From the NCBI GenBank assembly GCA_946811695.1, contig OX328124.1, positions 89,584,196-89,648,195 on the forward strand: a stretch of DNA of 64,000 nt, read 5' to 3'. The stretch's first letter is position 1; every line of letters begins with the position of its first letter. This document shows, one piece after another, positions 1-10,736 of this stretch. Made by a program: the position numbers and the translations under genes. The notes under the pieces were generated by a model. That model was not told the origin of the DNA and ran no database searches. It saw nothing but the letters and a program-made list of their open reading frames with translations. Source of the stretch: Gonocerus acuteangulatus (taxonomy: Eukaryota > Arthropoda > Insecta > Hemiptera > Coreidae).

Positions 1-479
1 AGCACTCACTGTGCTAAGTTGGACGACTTTGATCCGACTCCCCCACTCACGCTTAAACACCGTCGCCAGTCGGAAGTCGGATCCTCGTATCATCTCTGTA
101 GATGTCCTAAATCGTCCAATTAAATTTAAAAAAAGCCCATCCGGGGACTACAAATCGGAACGTTAATGCCCTCCTTTTAGTTGTGACAGCAGGATTGCGC
201 TAGATATGTTGCAACATTCGTCTATCACTAGAGGACCAGCCATATCGCTAGTTTACGTGTATAATAATTAAAACCACCTCTGAAGCAGACATCTTCAAAG
301 CATAACACAAGCACAAATATCTAGCCCAGGGCTTGTTCTCCTTGTCTACAAATGAACATCAATAACCAATACATAGCCGAGTACAGAAGCAAATCCCAGG
401 CCCAGCGACCCTTCAGTGTTAGATACTCTATCAACATATATTAAAAAAATCCTACTTAGAAATTTGTTTTTATGACTCA

Positions 480-660
480 TCTGCATCAGCGCCGGGCTAT
501 CTATATGTTCCACCCTTCTAAACATCCTTGATGAAGCATATAATTATAACAGCTGGCCAACAGATGAAAGAACTCAACCTCCTGAGACGAGACTCGAACT
601 CCCATCTCCTGCATGAGGATCCAAACCTCTGGACCGCACGAACACCGAAACGTTCAATAC
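480..660 (-). repeat. tRNA-derived SINE copy (family A), degraded
   Basis: Read on the minus strand, a tRNA-like head lies near 580-650, with an A-box-like segment (GCGGTCCAGAGGTTTGG) and a B-box-like GAGTTCGAGTCTC. A body follows that ends in GATAGCCCGGCGCTGATGC near 486-510. The same head and 3' end recur at 39959-40170, 60594-60746 and 63660-63998, so this is a dispersed family and not a tRNA gene. No cloverleaf could be completed. Confidence 0.6.
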
Positions 661-1329
661 CTATTAGGCAAAAATATATTCCAGAATATTCAAAAAAGAA
701 AATAAACCGGGACCATTTAGTAAAGTCGATTTGGCATTCCTTCGTCTGCCACATTGTTTTTTTTCCCCTCCCTTTGGTGAAAAAAAACATAAAACAGAAT
801 TCAACACATCAAGAAAACAAATAATCCCACACCAAGTCAATAACTTGGTATAAACAAGAAGTTTAATCACTGAATGGTAAAAATGTATAATCAAATCAAA
901 TCAATTATTTGTACGATATATTATATTTATTATGTAAATCTACCGTATTTATTACTGATTTAATATAAAACAAATATGAATAATACATCAAATATTCATA
1001 AAGTTGACAGTGAAAATGAATTCCTACATTATGGAGCTACTGTGGTGTGGGAAAATAAAAATAATAAATTTCCATAAAACTGATATTGAAATAATGACGG
1101 TAAAGAAAAAAATATTAATCTTCGTTATCTTTCTATAGGCTCAAGCCTAAATATTCTTTCATAAATTGAGTAAGTCATTAATTTTAATTAGAACGGCCAA
1201 ACTTTAATCAATGATGAAGTATGGTTGGGTAGTATCACAATATATTAAAAATCTTGATACAATTACGGCCTAGATGAGCCGTAAACAAAAATAAATAAAA
1301 AATAAAAAATAATAATAAGAAAAAAATAT
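661..1329. other. No gene seen
   Basis: AT-rich intergenic sequence with short ORFs only. No motif, repeat pair or RNA gene was recognised. Confidence 0.5.
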
Positions 1330-1492
1330 TTGTTGGGGTGCCCCCCTTATCACTTAGGGGTATAAAAATTAGTTATAACCCTATTCTCAGACCTACTGAA
1401 TATACATATTAAATTTCATCAAAATCGGTTAAGCCGTTTCGGAGGAGTATAAACACTAAAACTGTGACACGAGAATTTTATATATAGATAGA
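1330..1492 (-). repeat. Helitron-like 5' end fragment
   Basis: On the minus strand the segment starts A|TCTATCTATATATAAAAT and continues into a tract with GAAACGGCTTAACCGATTTT. This is the same layout as the 5' ends at 45690 (+) and 57658 (-): TC after an A, a TA run, then CGTGTC. Only the 5' part is present; no CTAG-type 3' end was found nearby. An RTE-type 3' tail is an alternative reading. Confidence 0.4.
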
Positions 1493-1834
1493 TGTAAAAA
1501 ATGAGCTTATTTTAGGACTTTGAAGCTGCATCCATTACAATAAAGCAGGCTGCGGTTAGTTCAATTCCAGTGAAAAGCCCACTCAGAGATGTAAAAGGGA
1601 AATTGGGCCCTTTCCCAATTAATATAAATCCCAATTTTGCTTCTCAGTTGTGCCCGAAATGAATTCCAAGCTCTATTCTAATTTCTACATCTGAAATTTA
1701 ATTTCGAATACAACCATAGGTCTATCTAATAATTTTCAAGTCTAATAGTACGTATTACGGATTCTTAATAAATAAAAGTAAAACAAAATAAATCTTGCAG
1801 TATGAATAATGGTTTCACTACTATCATAAGAAAA

Positions 1835-1946
1835 GTAAACATATAACTAGGTAAACATATAACTAGGTAAACATATAACTAGGTAAACATATAACTAGGT
1901 AAACATATAACTAGGTAAACATATAACTAGGTAAACATATAACTAG
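1835..1946. repeat. 16-bp tandem repeat, 7 perfect copies
   Basis: The unit GTAAACATATAACTAG is repeated seven times without a mismatch. A degenerate copy follows to about 1974. The lack of divergence indicates recent expansion. Confidence 0.97.
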
Positions 1947-2173
1947 CGTATAATTAAGTAAACAAATAACTAGCTCTCAATTCCCGTAAAGAAACTGCGC
2001 CCGGCATTGATCAAATATGCATAACTATGATTACAAATTTATCTATACAAAGTAAAATTATTATTTTTAGATTTTTCAACCGAATCTATTTAGAATGTGA
2101 ATTTCCTGACGCAGCCAGGATCTGAATTTGCAGGCTTGCCATTATTGTCCCAATTTTGAAAACTAATAAATCA

Positions 2174-2392
2174 GCAGACAAACTTTTGGAGAAACTTGTG
2201 GTTGCAATGGTACTTAGAAACACATAGTTTACTCCATCCAGGGGATCTTAGCAGAGTGGATTTATGGAGAACAGGAGTACTACTGACAACTTAGTGGGCC
2301 TGGAAAATGACGTTCATAACGCTTTTAAAGCTAAAATGAGACTCTTAGCTGTTTTTGTTGATATAGAAAGTGCTTTTGTTTTGGAAAAAAAA
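2174..2392 (+). pseudogene. LINE reverse transcriptase fragment
   Basis: One frame reads a KLLEKLV block, then QSGFMENRSTTDNLVGLEND, then LLAVFVDIESAF. These match the non-LTR RT order: the region before the Q-x-GFR motif, the S-T-x-D-N-L stretch, and the first catalytic strand with F-x-D. Two stop codons interrupt the frame, near 2225 and 2249. The copy is cut at both ends and runs into an A-rich tract ending near 2420. It is a dead fragment; the clade (jockey/R1/I-like) is not resolved. Confidence 0.75.
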
Positions 2393-2420
2393 GAAAAAAA
2401 AAAAAAAAAAAAAAAAAACT

Positions 2421-3211
2421 TATAACTAGAAAAGGTAGATGCACTCATGCAAAACTAATGAGAAAGATGATGTGTTTTAATTGAATGATTTTCCTCTGAT
2501 GAGAAATTATTTTGATCACGAAAATGTCATTTGGAAGTAAATAAAACCAATATTTATTTCTTTTAACGAAGTGTACATTTTTTTGCGTATACCCATTAAT
2601 TTACATTACTCTTTTAGATCAGCAATCATTAAATGTTTTTCAAAAATGCTTTTCCTTAGCTGGTCTTTGTGCATATTACACATTTTCTATTTACCACCCC
2701 AAAATATCCATCTTCCATTAGAGGTTTATCCTGGGCCTTTATACCACACTGCTACTCCGTCTTCTCTGTAATTTATAGTCTTCATTTCCATACATCTCCT
2801 CGCACCTTTATCCACCATCTTGAGGGATTTATACTCGGGTCGGGGAAACTCCTACTTAATCACTCAATATCTAAAAAGAATGACGCATAGTCTTAAGACG
2901 AGTACAGTTATTATCAATTCTGTTTATTATACTAATACTAAATTATTAAAAATAATAACCATGTTTGTAGATATGTTAACAGATAATAGACAAGTCCCAT
3001 AAAGAAAAAGACGACACATCTCCCCCTTTTTTACCAATAAAACAGATAGATTTTACAACCATGCCTACAAATAAGGTGAAAAACTCACTCAAAAGCGTTC
3101 ACGCTTTTTGTGGAGCAAGGACAATCTTAGCGTGCCCATCGCTAAAAAACGGAGCTTAAAATATATTTGCGATAATGGAGCTAACCTTTCGACGAGATCT
3201 CTAATTTCTTT
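2421..3211. other. No gene seen
   Basis: Short overlapping ORFs near 2571-3002 have no recognisable motif, and the base composition is that of the surroundings. Nothing supportable. Confidence 0.5.
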
Positions 3212-3264
3212 TTTCCTTTTTTTTTTTTTTTATAGGTGCTCCTACTGTCAAGGTCATTAGCACC
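3212..3264 (-). repeat. LINE/SINE 3' terminus with poly(A)
   Basis: On the minus strand the 3' end forms GGTGCT...AGCACC (3264-3235), followed by TATA and an A run (the plus-strand T run ending at 3230). This is nearly the same stem-loop as the 3' end of the complete LINE at 30859-30888. How far the copy extends upstream could not be decided. Confidence 0.6.
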
Positions 3265-4789
3265 AAAGATCTCTCTTTAAATTATTAATTGCAGTTATAA
3301 ACGAATAAGCAAAAAGAAGCCTCAATTTAAGTTATTGTCGCCCGGAATAGTCGATTGTGCCAATCAATGCACTTGTAATAAGTTACGTTTTGTATATTAA
3401 GTAATGGTTCAATAATTAAACTGATAACACATAATATGAGTGCATATTCAATCACCAAACTTTTAAGTTCACCTAATGAGTTTTGGATAAGAGTTATGCA
3501 ACAAATATCGTCTTTTTGATCTTTACTCTTTTGCCAGTTCTGTATGTCTTTTGGTGGAGGTTGATACAGCTATAGCCCGTGTCTACTTCCTGCTCCATAC
3601 CACATCCGTCGATTGCCTCTCTCATGAAGTCTTGTTAGAGAGTGCTAAAAAAACACAAAGAAATTGTAGGGAGTCTCCTAACATCATAATGATTTATAAC
3701 GAACATATATTTCTCGAGGTCTTTACAATGAAGGTATTATGTAAGTTAAGTATGTATAAGAGAGAAAGGGGAAGACAGGAATGCATAAATGGGAGTGTTG
3801 CCTAGAAAGGGGAGTCAATCACGTGTATAATAGGATAAGGAAGGAGGTGGTATCTCGGGGAGGAGGGTTCTTGGCCTGCTCTTGTAATGTAAATAGGTCT
3901 AGGCATAGCCGCTTCTTCATCCTACCATCCAGAAAAATGCTTGTTTAGAATCTTTTCCCATAGAAAGAACAAGTTGATGTCATCCTCTACCATTCCAGGC
4001 CACCTAAGTATGTCACAGGCAATATCTCACAGGAAAGTCTGCAATCTGCAATATACATCCTTCATATCCGTCAAAGGTGAGCTTGCAAGTCGATACAATA
4101 TGATACAATTCAATATCAAGGAACTTCGCAAGCAGCTTTAGCCCTTTATCACTGCGATAAATCAGAACCAAATAGTACTTTTGCTCCCTATTCTCGTCTT
4201 TCAGATCTCCTGCGCTTAGCATAAAACAGGAGCACCAATTCGGGTTGGTAGGCTAGTGAAGGATCATCTTACTGACAGGGACAAAAACCTCCACTGCAAA
4301 TATTTATTATTAGAAGAACGTTTTTCAAGGTCACCAACTCATCCTCAATGTCTTTCTGACATACGCCGGTAGCTAACAAAAGCTCGATAGACTAAATTGT
4401 TTCAATGAGGGTTCGTTGGACTAAGAAGGTTCAACCTAGTTTGACCATTCCAAACGTTATCGCGTTATTTAATGACGCAGCCTGCACATGAACCCGCCTA
4501 CGGGCTCCACTGACGATGCAGCTATTTGTTTACAATACATTCGTAGTATATTATTTAAAAATCCTTACCTTCGAGATGAAGAGGTTGTCCAATAGATTCC
4601 CATAGATCAATTTTGACCTCTCGGTTGCAATAGGATTTATTCCGCTGACTCCACTGGCATGGTTCACTCCTTACCAGCTCTATCAGTAACTCCTTGTCAA
4701 TTCTTGCAATTCTCATTTTATGAAACATAGGATGTCCGATATCGTTCTGCGATCAAGCATATTTGAACGGAAGTCATCAGATCAGATCT
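3265..4789. other. No supported gene; possible LINE relic
   Basis: An 84-codon ORF at 3551-3805 and minus-strand ORFs around 4013-4222 show no known motif. The minus strand near 3985-4070 reads FPV..TYLGGLEW across a frame break, vaguely like the F-x-YLG motif of LINE reverse transcriptases. I do not call it. Confidence 0.3.
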
Positions 4790-5045
4790 GGTAGGGACCA
4801 ATGTAGTCGCCTGCGTAGAGATTTTTATGTTCTCTTTCCTGCATACGGTCGGGCGATATCGGATCGGTTCGGATCCGGTAGGGACCTATGTAGTCGCCTG
4901 CGTAGAGATGTTAATGTTTTCTTTTTTTCTTACAGTCGGGCGACATCGGACCGGATCCGGTAGGGACCAATGTAGTCGCCTGCGTAGAGATGTTTATGTT
5001 CTCTTTCCTTCTTACGGTCGGGCGACATCGGGTCGGTTTGGATCC
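4790..5045. repeat. Tandem repeat, 3 units of 82-87 bp
   Basis: GGTAGGGACC recurs at 4790, 4877 and 4959. Each unit carries GTAGTCGCCTGCGTAGAGAT and ends with GGTCGGGCGACATCGG-like sequence. It is more GC-rich than its flanks. ORFs through it are only the repeat read in two frames. Confidence 0.93.
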
Positions 5046-5691
5046 AATCTAGGTACACCCGCAATCGGGGTATCTCTATTTATAGGTAGGGAAGAAACGC
5101 GGTAGAATTAAAGACAATTTTGTGACAAGGAATCGTCTCATTCGTATTGACGAAATTATAACAGTATATAAAATATTTCAATTTATTTATCCATATATAA
5201 ATTAGATATAAGAAAATTCTTCCAATAAATTCTGGAGGCATAAAGGGAGCGTAACCAGGGTCCATCACCCTGATTTAATAATGCAGATCGGTAGGCCACA
5301 ACCTTCCCCTAGCATTCCACACATCAGCCCTCATCGACCCTTTCTCTTAAGTGAAATCTCTAGCGAATTTTCTTCCTAGCTGCACTTGCTTTATAATTAA
5401 AATAAAGCCATTATCCATGATATTAATATCAAAGTCATTTCCTAGAATTTAGCAGATCTTCTTTGCTATCAGTTACCGAAAACATTCTGCGTCGTGACAA
5501 GGTTTTGAAAAAATTAAAAATATTAAATTTGTCGAAATAGTTAATTCATTTTATAGTAAGCCACAAACTCTAATATTATATTCTCATTATATTGTATCTA
5601 CACTTTGTATAATCATTGACATTAGATATCTATTACACAGGATATCCTGCTTCTTGTTTGCCTAGATGTAGTTTTATTAGATAAGGAATTT
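5046..5691. other. No gene seen
   Basis: No coding motif or RNA gene was recognised. It lies between the 85-bp array and the Penelope relic. Confidence 0.5.
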
Positions 5692-5727
5692 CTTTTAGCA
5701 CATTCCTCCGAAGGAAAGTAGCTATTG
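5692..5727 (+). repeat. F1-type terminal hairpin at Penelope junction
   Basis: TTTTAGCAC is followed by a TTCCT-CCGA-AGGAA hairpin and GTAGCTATTGAGGTT. This matches the first ~38 bp of the F1 elements at 8652 and (inverted) 25677. Here it abuts Penelope coding sequence and not F1 sequence. Confidence 0.8.
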
Positions 5728-6303
5728 AGGTTCACGAAAGATCTGGTGAGCAACGGATATGACCGTAAGAAATTGGCCCAGATCATCGAAGAAGTGAAAA
5801 CCCGACACCAAGACAACAACCGGACAGAGACAGAACAAAGGAAAAGAATCTCCCTGCCATATGTGAACGGCGTGAGCGAGAAATTAGGCAGACTATTCAG
5901 AAGACACAATTCCGAAGTCGCCTTTAAACCACTCAATAAGCTAGGGGAGTGGCTCAGCAAGAGTAAGGATAAGCAGCGGTTACAAGACCAGGGTGTTTAC
6001 CTTCTACCGTGCGACTGTGGGAAGGTGTATGTAGGTCAAACCAACAAGAAGCCAGATCGGACAACACGCTGCTGACTTCAGGCTGGGACGCACCAAAACA
6101 TCTGCGGTGGCAACACACGGAGAAGAGTGCCCCAAGCAAGTATTATTCGACCGAGCCAAGACCCTAACCAAGGAGACCAATTTGAAAAGGAGACTAGTCA
6201 GAGAAGCCATCGTAATACATAAGCATCCGGTTAACTTCAATAGGGAAGATGGCCTCATCCTTCCGGACATTTGGCGGCCCATCCTTAAGAAGACAGAGTA
6301 GAA
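5728..6303 (+). pseudogene. Penelope-like element: RT end plus GIY-YIG endonuclease
   Basis: The frame from 5728 reads the C-terminal part of a Penelope reverse transcriptase (SLPYVNGVSEKLGRLFR), then a linker, then GVYLLPCDCGKVYVGQT. The last is the opening of the GIY-YIG endonuclease, with the Cys pair and YVG typical of Penelope elements. The frame breaks at about 6075 just after the Y-x-G-Q-T strand. A second frame (to 6303) resumes with VREAIVIHKHPVNFNREDG, the end of the endonuclease domain. The fingers/palm of the RT are absent, so the copy is 5'-truncated and frameshifted. Family identity is confident; function is lost. Confidence 0.88.
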
Positions 6304-6469
6304 AACATGGACTGAAGACCAGCGCCCCACACGGACCACTGATGAACTACAGACGACGGACGGACGACGAAGACAGCCCTCGAGCCCTATTGGCCCACAG
6401 AGCCCCTACACCATTGGCCCGCATAGTCAACGAAGCCCTTGATAACCACCTAGTACGACACACAGCAGC

Positions 6470-6500
6470 CTGAAGAAGTCGGAGATGAACCCGACGAAAT
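6470..6500 (+). other. Hammerhead-like hairpin of Penelope element
   Basis: CTGAAGA, one extra A, a GTCGG/CCGAC stem, then GAAAT. This resembles the CUGANGA-stem II-GAAA core of the hammerhead ribozymes reported in Penelope elements. One additional base precedes the stem, so it departs from the minimal core. A diverged second copy is at 6680-6710 (CAGAAGA, GCCGG/CCGGC, GAAAT). Catalysis is not implied. Confidence 0.5.
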
Positions 6501-6555
6501 ATTGCAGAAAGGAGAGAAATAACACCGCTGGAGAGAGAAGCCGTCTCACCAATCA

Positions 6556-6557
<2 letters not shown>

Positions 6558-6618
<61 letters not shown>
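6558..6618. repeat. (TA)n microsatellite
   Basis: An uninterrupted TA run just after the Penelope 3' end. A second tract, (AC)n then (TA)n, occupies 6752-6830. ORFs here are artefacts of the dinucleotide run. Confidence 0.98.
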
Positions 6619-6624
<6 letters not shown>

Positions 6625-6751
6625 TTTTAAGCTACTTCGCTGGGAATTAAATGTGTTGCATGTCTGGATGAGTGAAGGCCAGAAGAAGCCGGAGAGGAAT
6701 CCGGCGAAATATTGCGATGATTGGAGGAGCAAGACCGCTGGAGAAAGAACA

Positions 6752-6820
<69 letters not shown>

Positions 6821-6865
6821 TATATATGGAGGTGGAGATAGTTAGCCGTTGCAGAGATACGCAGG

Positions 6866-7109
6866 CAAGGTATAGTTGGGATTCGGCTAGGAGAAAAAGA
6901 CGTCAGACTTTCAGGAAGAAATCTGTATTTGGACGTTTACTCATACATCCACCCATGGTTACCTAAGTGTCCTCAAGGTCTTCCTCCCTCCCCCCTAGGC
7001 ATTTTCTAGAGCTGAAGAAGGCTGCCAATGGGCAGCCGAAACGTCCAAATACAGATTTCTTCCTGAAAGTCACGTTTTTTTCTCCTAGCCGAATCCCAAC
7101 TATACCTTG
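6866..7109. repeat. Inverted repeat, 71-73 bp arms, with hairpin core
   Basis: The arm 6866-6938 (starting CAAGGTATAGTTGGGATTCG) is repeated in reverse complement at 7039-7109 with only a few differences. The 100-bp spacer ends in a third Penelope-type hairpin at 7012-7043: CTGAAGA, A, GGCTGCC/GGCAGCC, GAAAC. It lies just after the Penelope relic, so it may be a Penelope pseudo-LTR remnant or an unrelated foldback. Confidence 0.85.
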
Positions 7110-7110
7110 T

Positions 7111-7112
7111 CT

Positions 7113-7168
<56 letters not shown>
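7111..7168. repeat. (GT)n microsatellite
   Basis: Near-perfect GT run bridging the inverted repeat and the deleted F1 copy. Confidence 0.98.
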
Positions 7169-7169
<1 letters not shown>

Positions 7170-7364
7170 TTAACACGATACAATTCAGAGTGTTTATTTT
7201 TTCACCACGAAACTTGGTATATAGTATTCCCTCAGCAAATTAACTATTCATGTTTTTTATTTTATTTATATAGGTTAATTTAAGCAAATTATTCAGGAAT
7301 GCAGTCTACACTACCCAAATTCTGAGGAAAGGGCTTAGTTATGTAGCTCCTGCGTGACGGACTT
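7169..7364 (+). repeat. Internally deleted F1 copy
   Basis: It begins TAACACGATA...CGAAACTTGGTATATAG like the F1 element after its TA tract (8925 onward). It then jumps directly to the F1 3' end (AAGCAAATT...CAGTCTACACTACC...AGCTCCTGCGTGACGGACT). The roughly 145-bp subrepeats are missing, with about 850 bp lost relative to the 8652-9976 copy. Confidence 0.85.
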
Positions 7365-7386
7365 CAGAACTATGGCACTATCTCAA

Positions 7387-7387
7387 T

Positions 7388-7466
<79 letters not shown>
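7387..7466. repeat. (CA)n(TA)n microsatellite
   Basis: Compound run of CA then TA dinucleotides. Confidence 0.98.
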
Positions 7467-7469
<3 letters not shown>

Positions 7470-7495
7470 TTTTAACGTTCATTACTATGAACTAT

Positions 7496-7625
7496 GAATT
7501 TTAGGACGGGTTATCAATAGGTTTCTACCGTCACAGAGTGGCAATCGAACCCACAACCCTTGGCACAGAATGTTAAGTGCCTTTGGAGTGGTGGCCTTAT
7601 CACTCTTGGCCACCGGCCCTCCGAA
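7496..7625 (-). repeat. tRNA-Ser-like SINE (family B)
   Basis: On the minus strand the head starts GAGGGCCGGTGGCCAAGAGT. It contains A-box-like TGGCCAAGAGTGATAAGG and B-box GGGTTCGATTGCC, with a long region between them as in class II (Ser/Leu) tRNAs. The copy ends with GATAACCCGTCCTAAAATTC. A second copy at 26034-26200 shares head and tail. The lack of a clean acceptor stem argues against a functional tRNA gene. Confidence 0.75.
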
Positions 7626-8105
7626 GAGAGATATAAATAAATGTTTAAGCTGGGCATTGATATACTCGCATATTGCGACACTGTATATTTTGAACCTCGC
7701 TATGCCCACACAGAGCTGGATTAAAATTGATAAATACATGATTTATCTATCTAGTATGATAGATAGATCCCTACAATCTGGTTTCGGGCATGTGCCGTGC
7801 AATTTTAATCTAGCACTTGCACATCCCGCAGTATAAATGAGCTCAGCATTCCTACCGTAAGTAATCTAGAAATTAATTCTGCATTGGGAAGGAAGGTTTT
7901 AATTGAGAAATACTGATTTCATTTTCTGTGCCTTTCCATAATCATCCATAATCCACTGCTACATCTCTGCTCCTCCCTTCTCGGTTTATTCATCATTTTA
8001 CGTCTGAATAGTCCACCACTCTTTCATGTCTATTGGCCTCTATCCTGTTCCGACTTGGATTCAACATTTATTACAAGGTGGTTAAAGCAGACAGTCATAT
8101 TTAAA
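7626..8105. other. No gene seen
   Basis: The only ORF here overlaps the SINE head. Nothing else was recognised. Confidence 0.5.
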
Positions 8106-8393
8106 AGGAATCAATCGTTTCCGAATACCCAAACTGAACATTAGTTTGGAAAAGTAGCCTCTTTAATGTTTCTCATAAACGCTTACAGATAGCGCTTTAA
8201 TGTACTCGAAATCGTAAGCGTTCCAATTTTTTTCGCGTGACTTCTGCTCCACAAACCATGTTCCAGTGGACAGATTCTGTTGGTTACCGTACATAACCTT
8301 TCAATTTTGACGAAAGATTATTGAATCAAATTTCATCAAAATCAGACCATTTTTTAACCGGTGCGAGAACGAACATACAAATATATAAATATA

Positions 8394-8459
<66 letters not shown>

Positions 8460-8575
8460 AACAAATTGGAACATCGTAATTTTTGTGATTTATGGGTTCT
8501 GAAATGTAACATTTTCTAGTCGGCACTTCCAGATTGCTTCATGAGGTCATCCTCATAAGCGGGGTTCCCTATAAA
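8106..8575 (+). repeat. Dispersed repeat F2, copy 1
   Basis: It shares blocks in the same order with 22619-23035: TCAATCGTTTC..ATACCCAAAC, TTAGTTTGGAAA, GCTTTAATG, CGTAAGCG, TTTTTTCGCG, then the end block AGTCGGCACTTCCAG..GCTTCATGAGGTCA. A TA microsatellite (8390-8450) is inserted inside. The end block alone recurs near 25860-25935. It encodes nothing. Confidence 0.8.
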
Positions 8576-8651
8576 TAAATAAATAAAAAATAAAATAAAT
8601 ATATCAATTATGAAAATAAAGATGTACATTTTTCATGTGTGTTTTTCTTGC

Positions 8652-9976
<1,325 letters not shown>

Positions 9977-10361
9977 ATTTTTACGGACGTCTGAATCTGG
10001 TTCTTATAACTACGCAATAATAATTTTTTCCAAAGCAAGATTCTAACAAATGCGATTTCAGAAACACAACTCTGTCTCAAACAGACAATACTTAAAAACG
10101 CTCTCTATCCTAATACTAAACTAGCACAATTGAACTAGACTCTTCTCTGCCCTTAAACTACCAACCCCACCCAACCTATTGTCATGATGTAAAAGTTTTT
10201 TTACTGTTTGTAATTGTGTAAATTTATTTTTCAACTGAAAAATGCATATCAAAATGTTCGAAATATTGATTTTTTTGAAAAGCCTTTTCCTCTTAGCCGA
10301 ATTCTTGACCATTCCTTGAATTTTTATCACAACGGCTATCTATGTGCATTTCATTATTACA
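9977..10361. other. No gene seen
   Basis: A 69-codon minus ORF (10121-10330) has no recognisable motif. Confidence 0.5.
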
Positions 10362-10736
10362 TTAATAGTAAAAAAAAAAAAAAAAAAATCAGTCCCGTAA
10401 CAGGCCACGAGGGCCCTGAGGGGCAGATACTATAGAGGTATCTGATTCATGACCATACGGCACTCTCGGAAGATAGTGTGGTCAGTACTATGCTCCGGCC
10501 GCCTGATTTTCCCCTTGGCTGCATCGAATACTAGAGTCATTAGCATCCAAGGTACCCATTGATAAATTTATTAAAGGCTGGGTTGGCCTAGGGACGGTCA
10601 GGGAGGCCGAATTCAACCCATGAACGAAGACACTAGAATAAAAATTCTTTTGTGCCTTGCTCGGGATTTGAACTCAGGGCTCCAGCTTATTAGTCCAGTG
10701 CTCTACCACTGAGCTAACCTCGCCCCCAATAGTAAA
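10362..10736 (-). repeat. tRNA-derived SINE (family C) with target duplication
   Basis: On the minus strand the head from 10726 reads GCGAGGTTAGCTCAGTGGTA...AGAGCAC with B-box GAGTTCAAATCCC, a textbook tRNA-like promoter. A ~270-bp body follows, ending in a T-rich tail (plus-strand A run 10372-10388). AATAGTAAAA flanks both sides (about 10364 and 10727), consistent with a target duplication. The body is related to 38690-38790. The head departs from a working tRNA, so this is a SINE. Confidence 0.85.

Noticed and set aside
1835..1946. CRISPR-like array
   Set aside because: Repeats are directly adjacent with no spacers, and the genome is eukaryotic; the 103-bp and 124-bp arrays are also plain tandem repeats.
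6485..6841. Tyr/Ile-rich proteins
   Set aside because: Products of (TA)n and (AC)n microsatellites; the same applies to ORFs at 8744-9002, 30392-30890, 38821-39042 and 59335-59565.
10660..10726. tRNA gene on the minus strand
   Set aside because: Promoter boxes are good but the head runs into a SINE body with a tail and target duplication.
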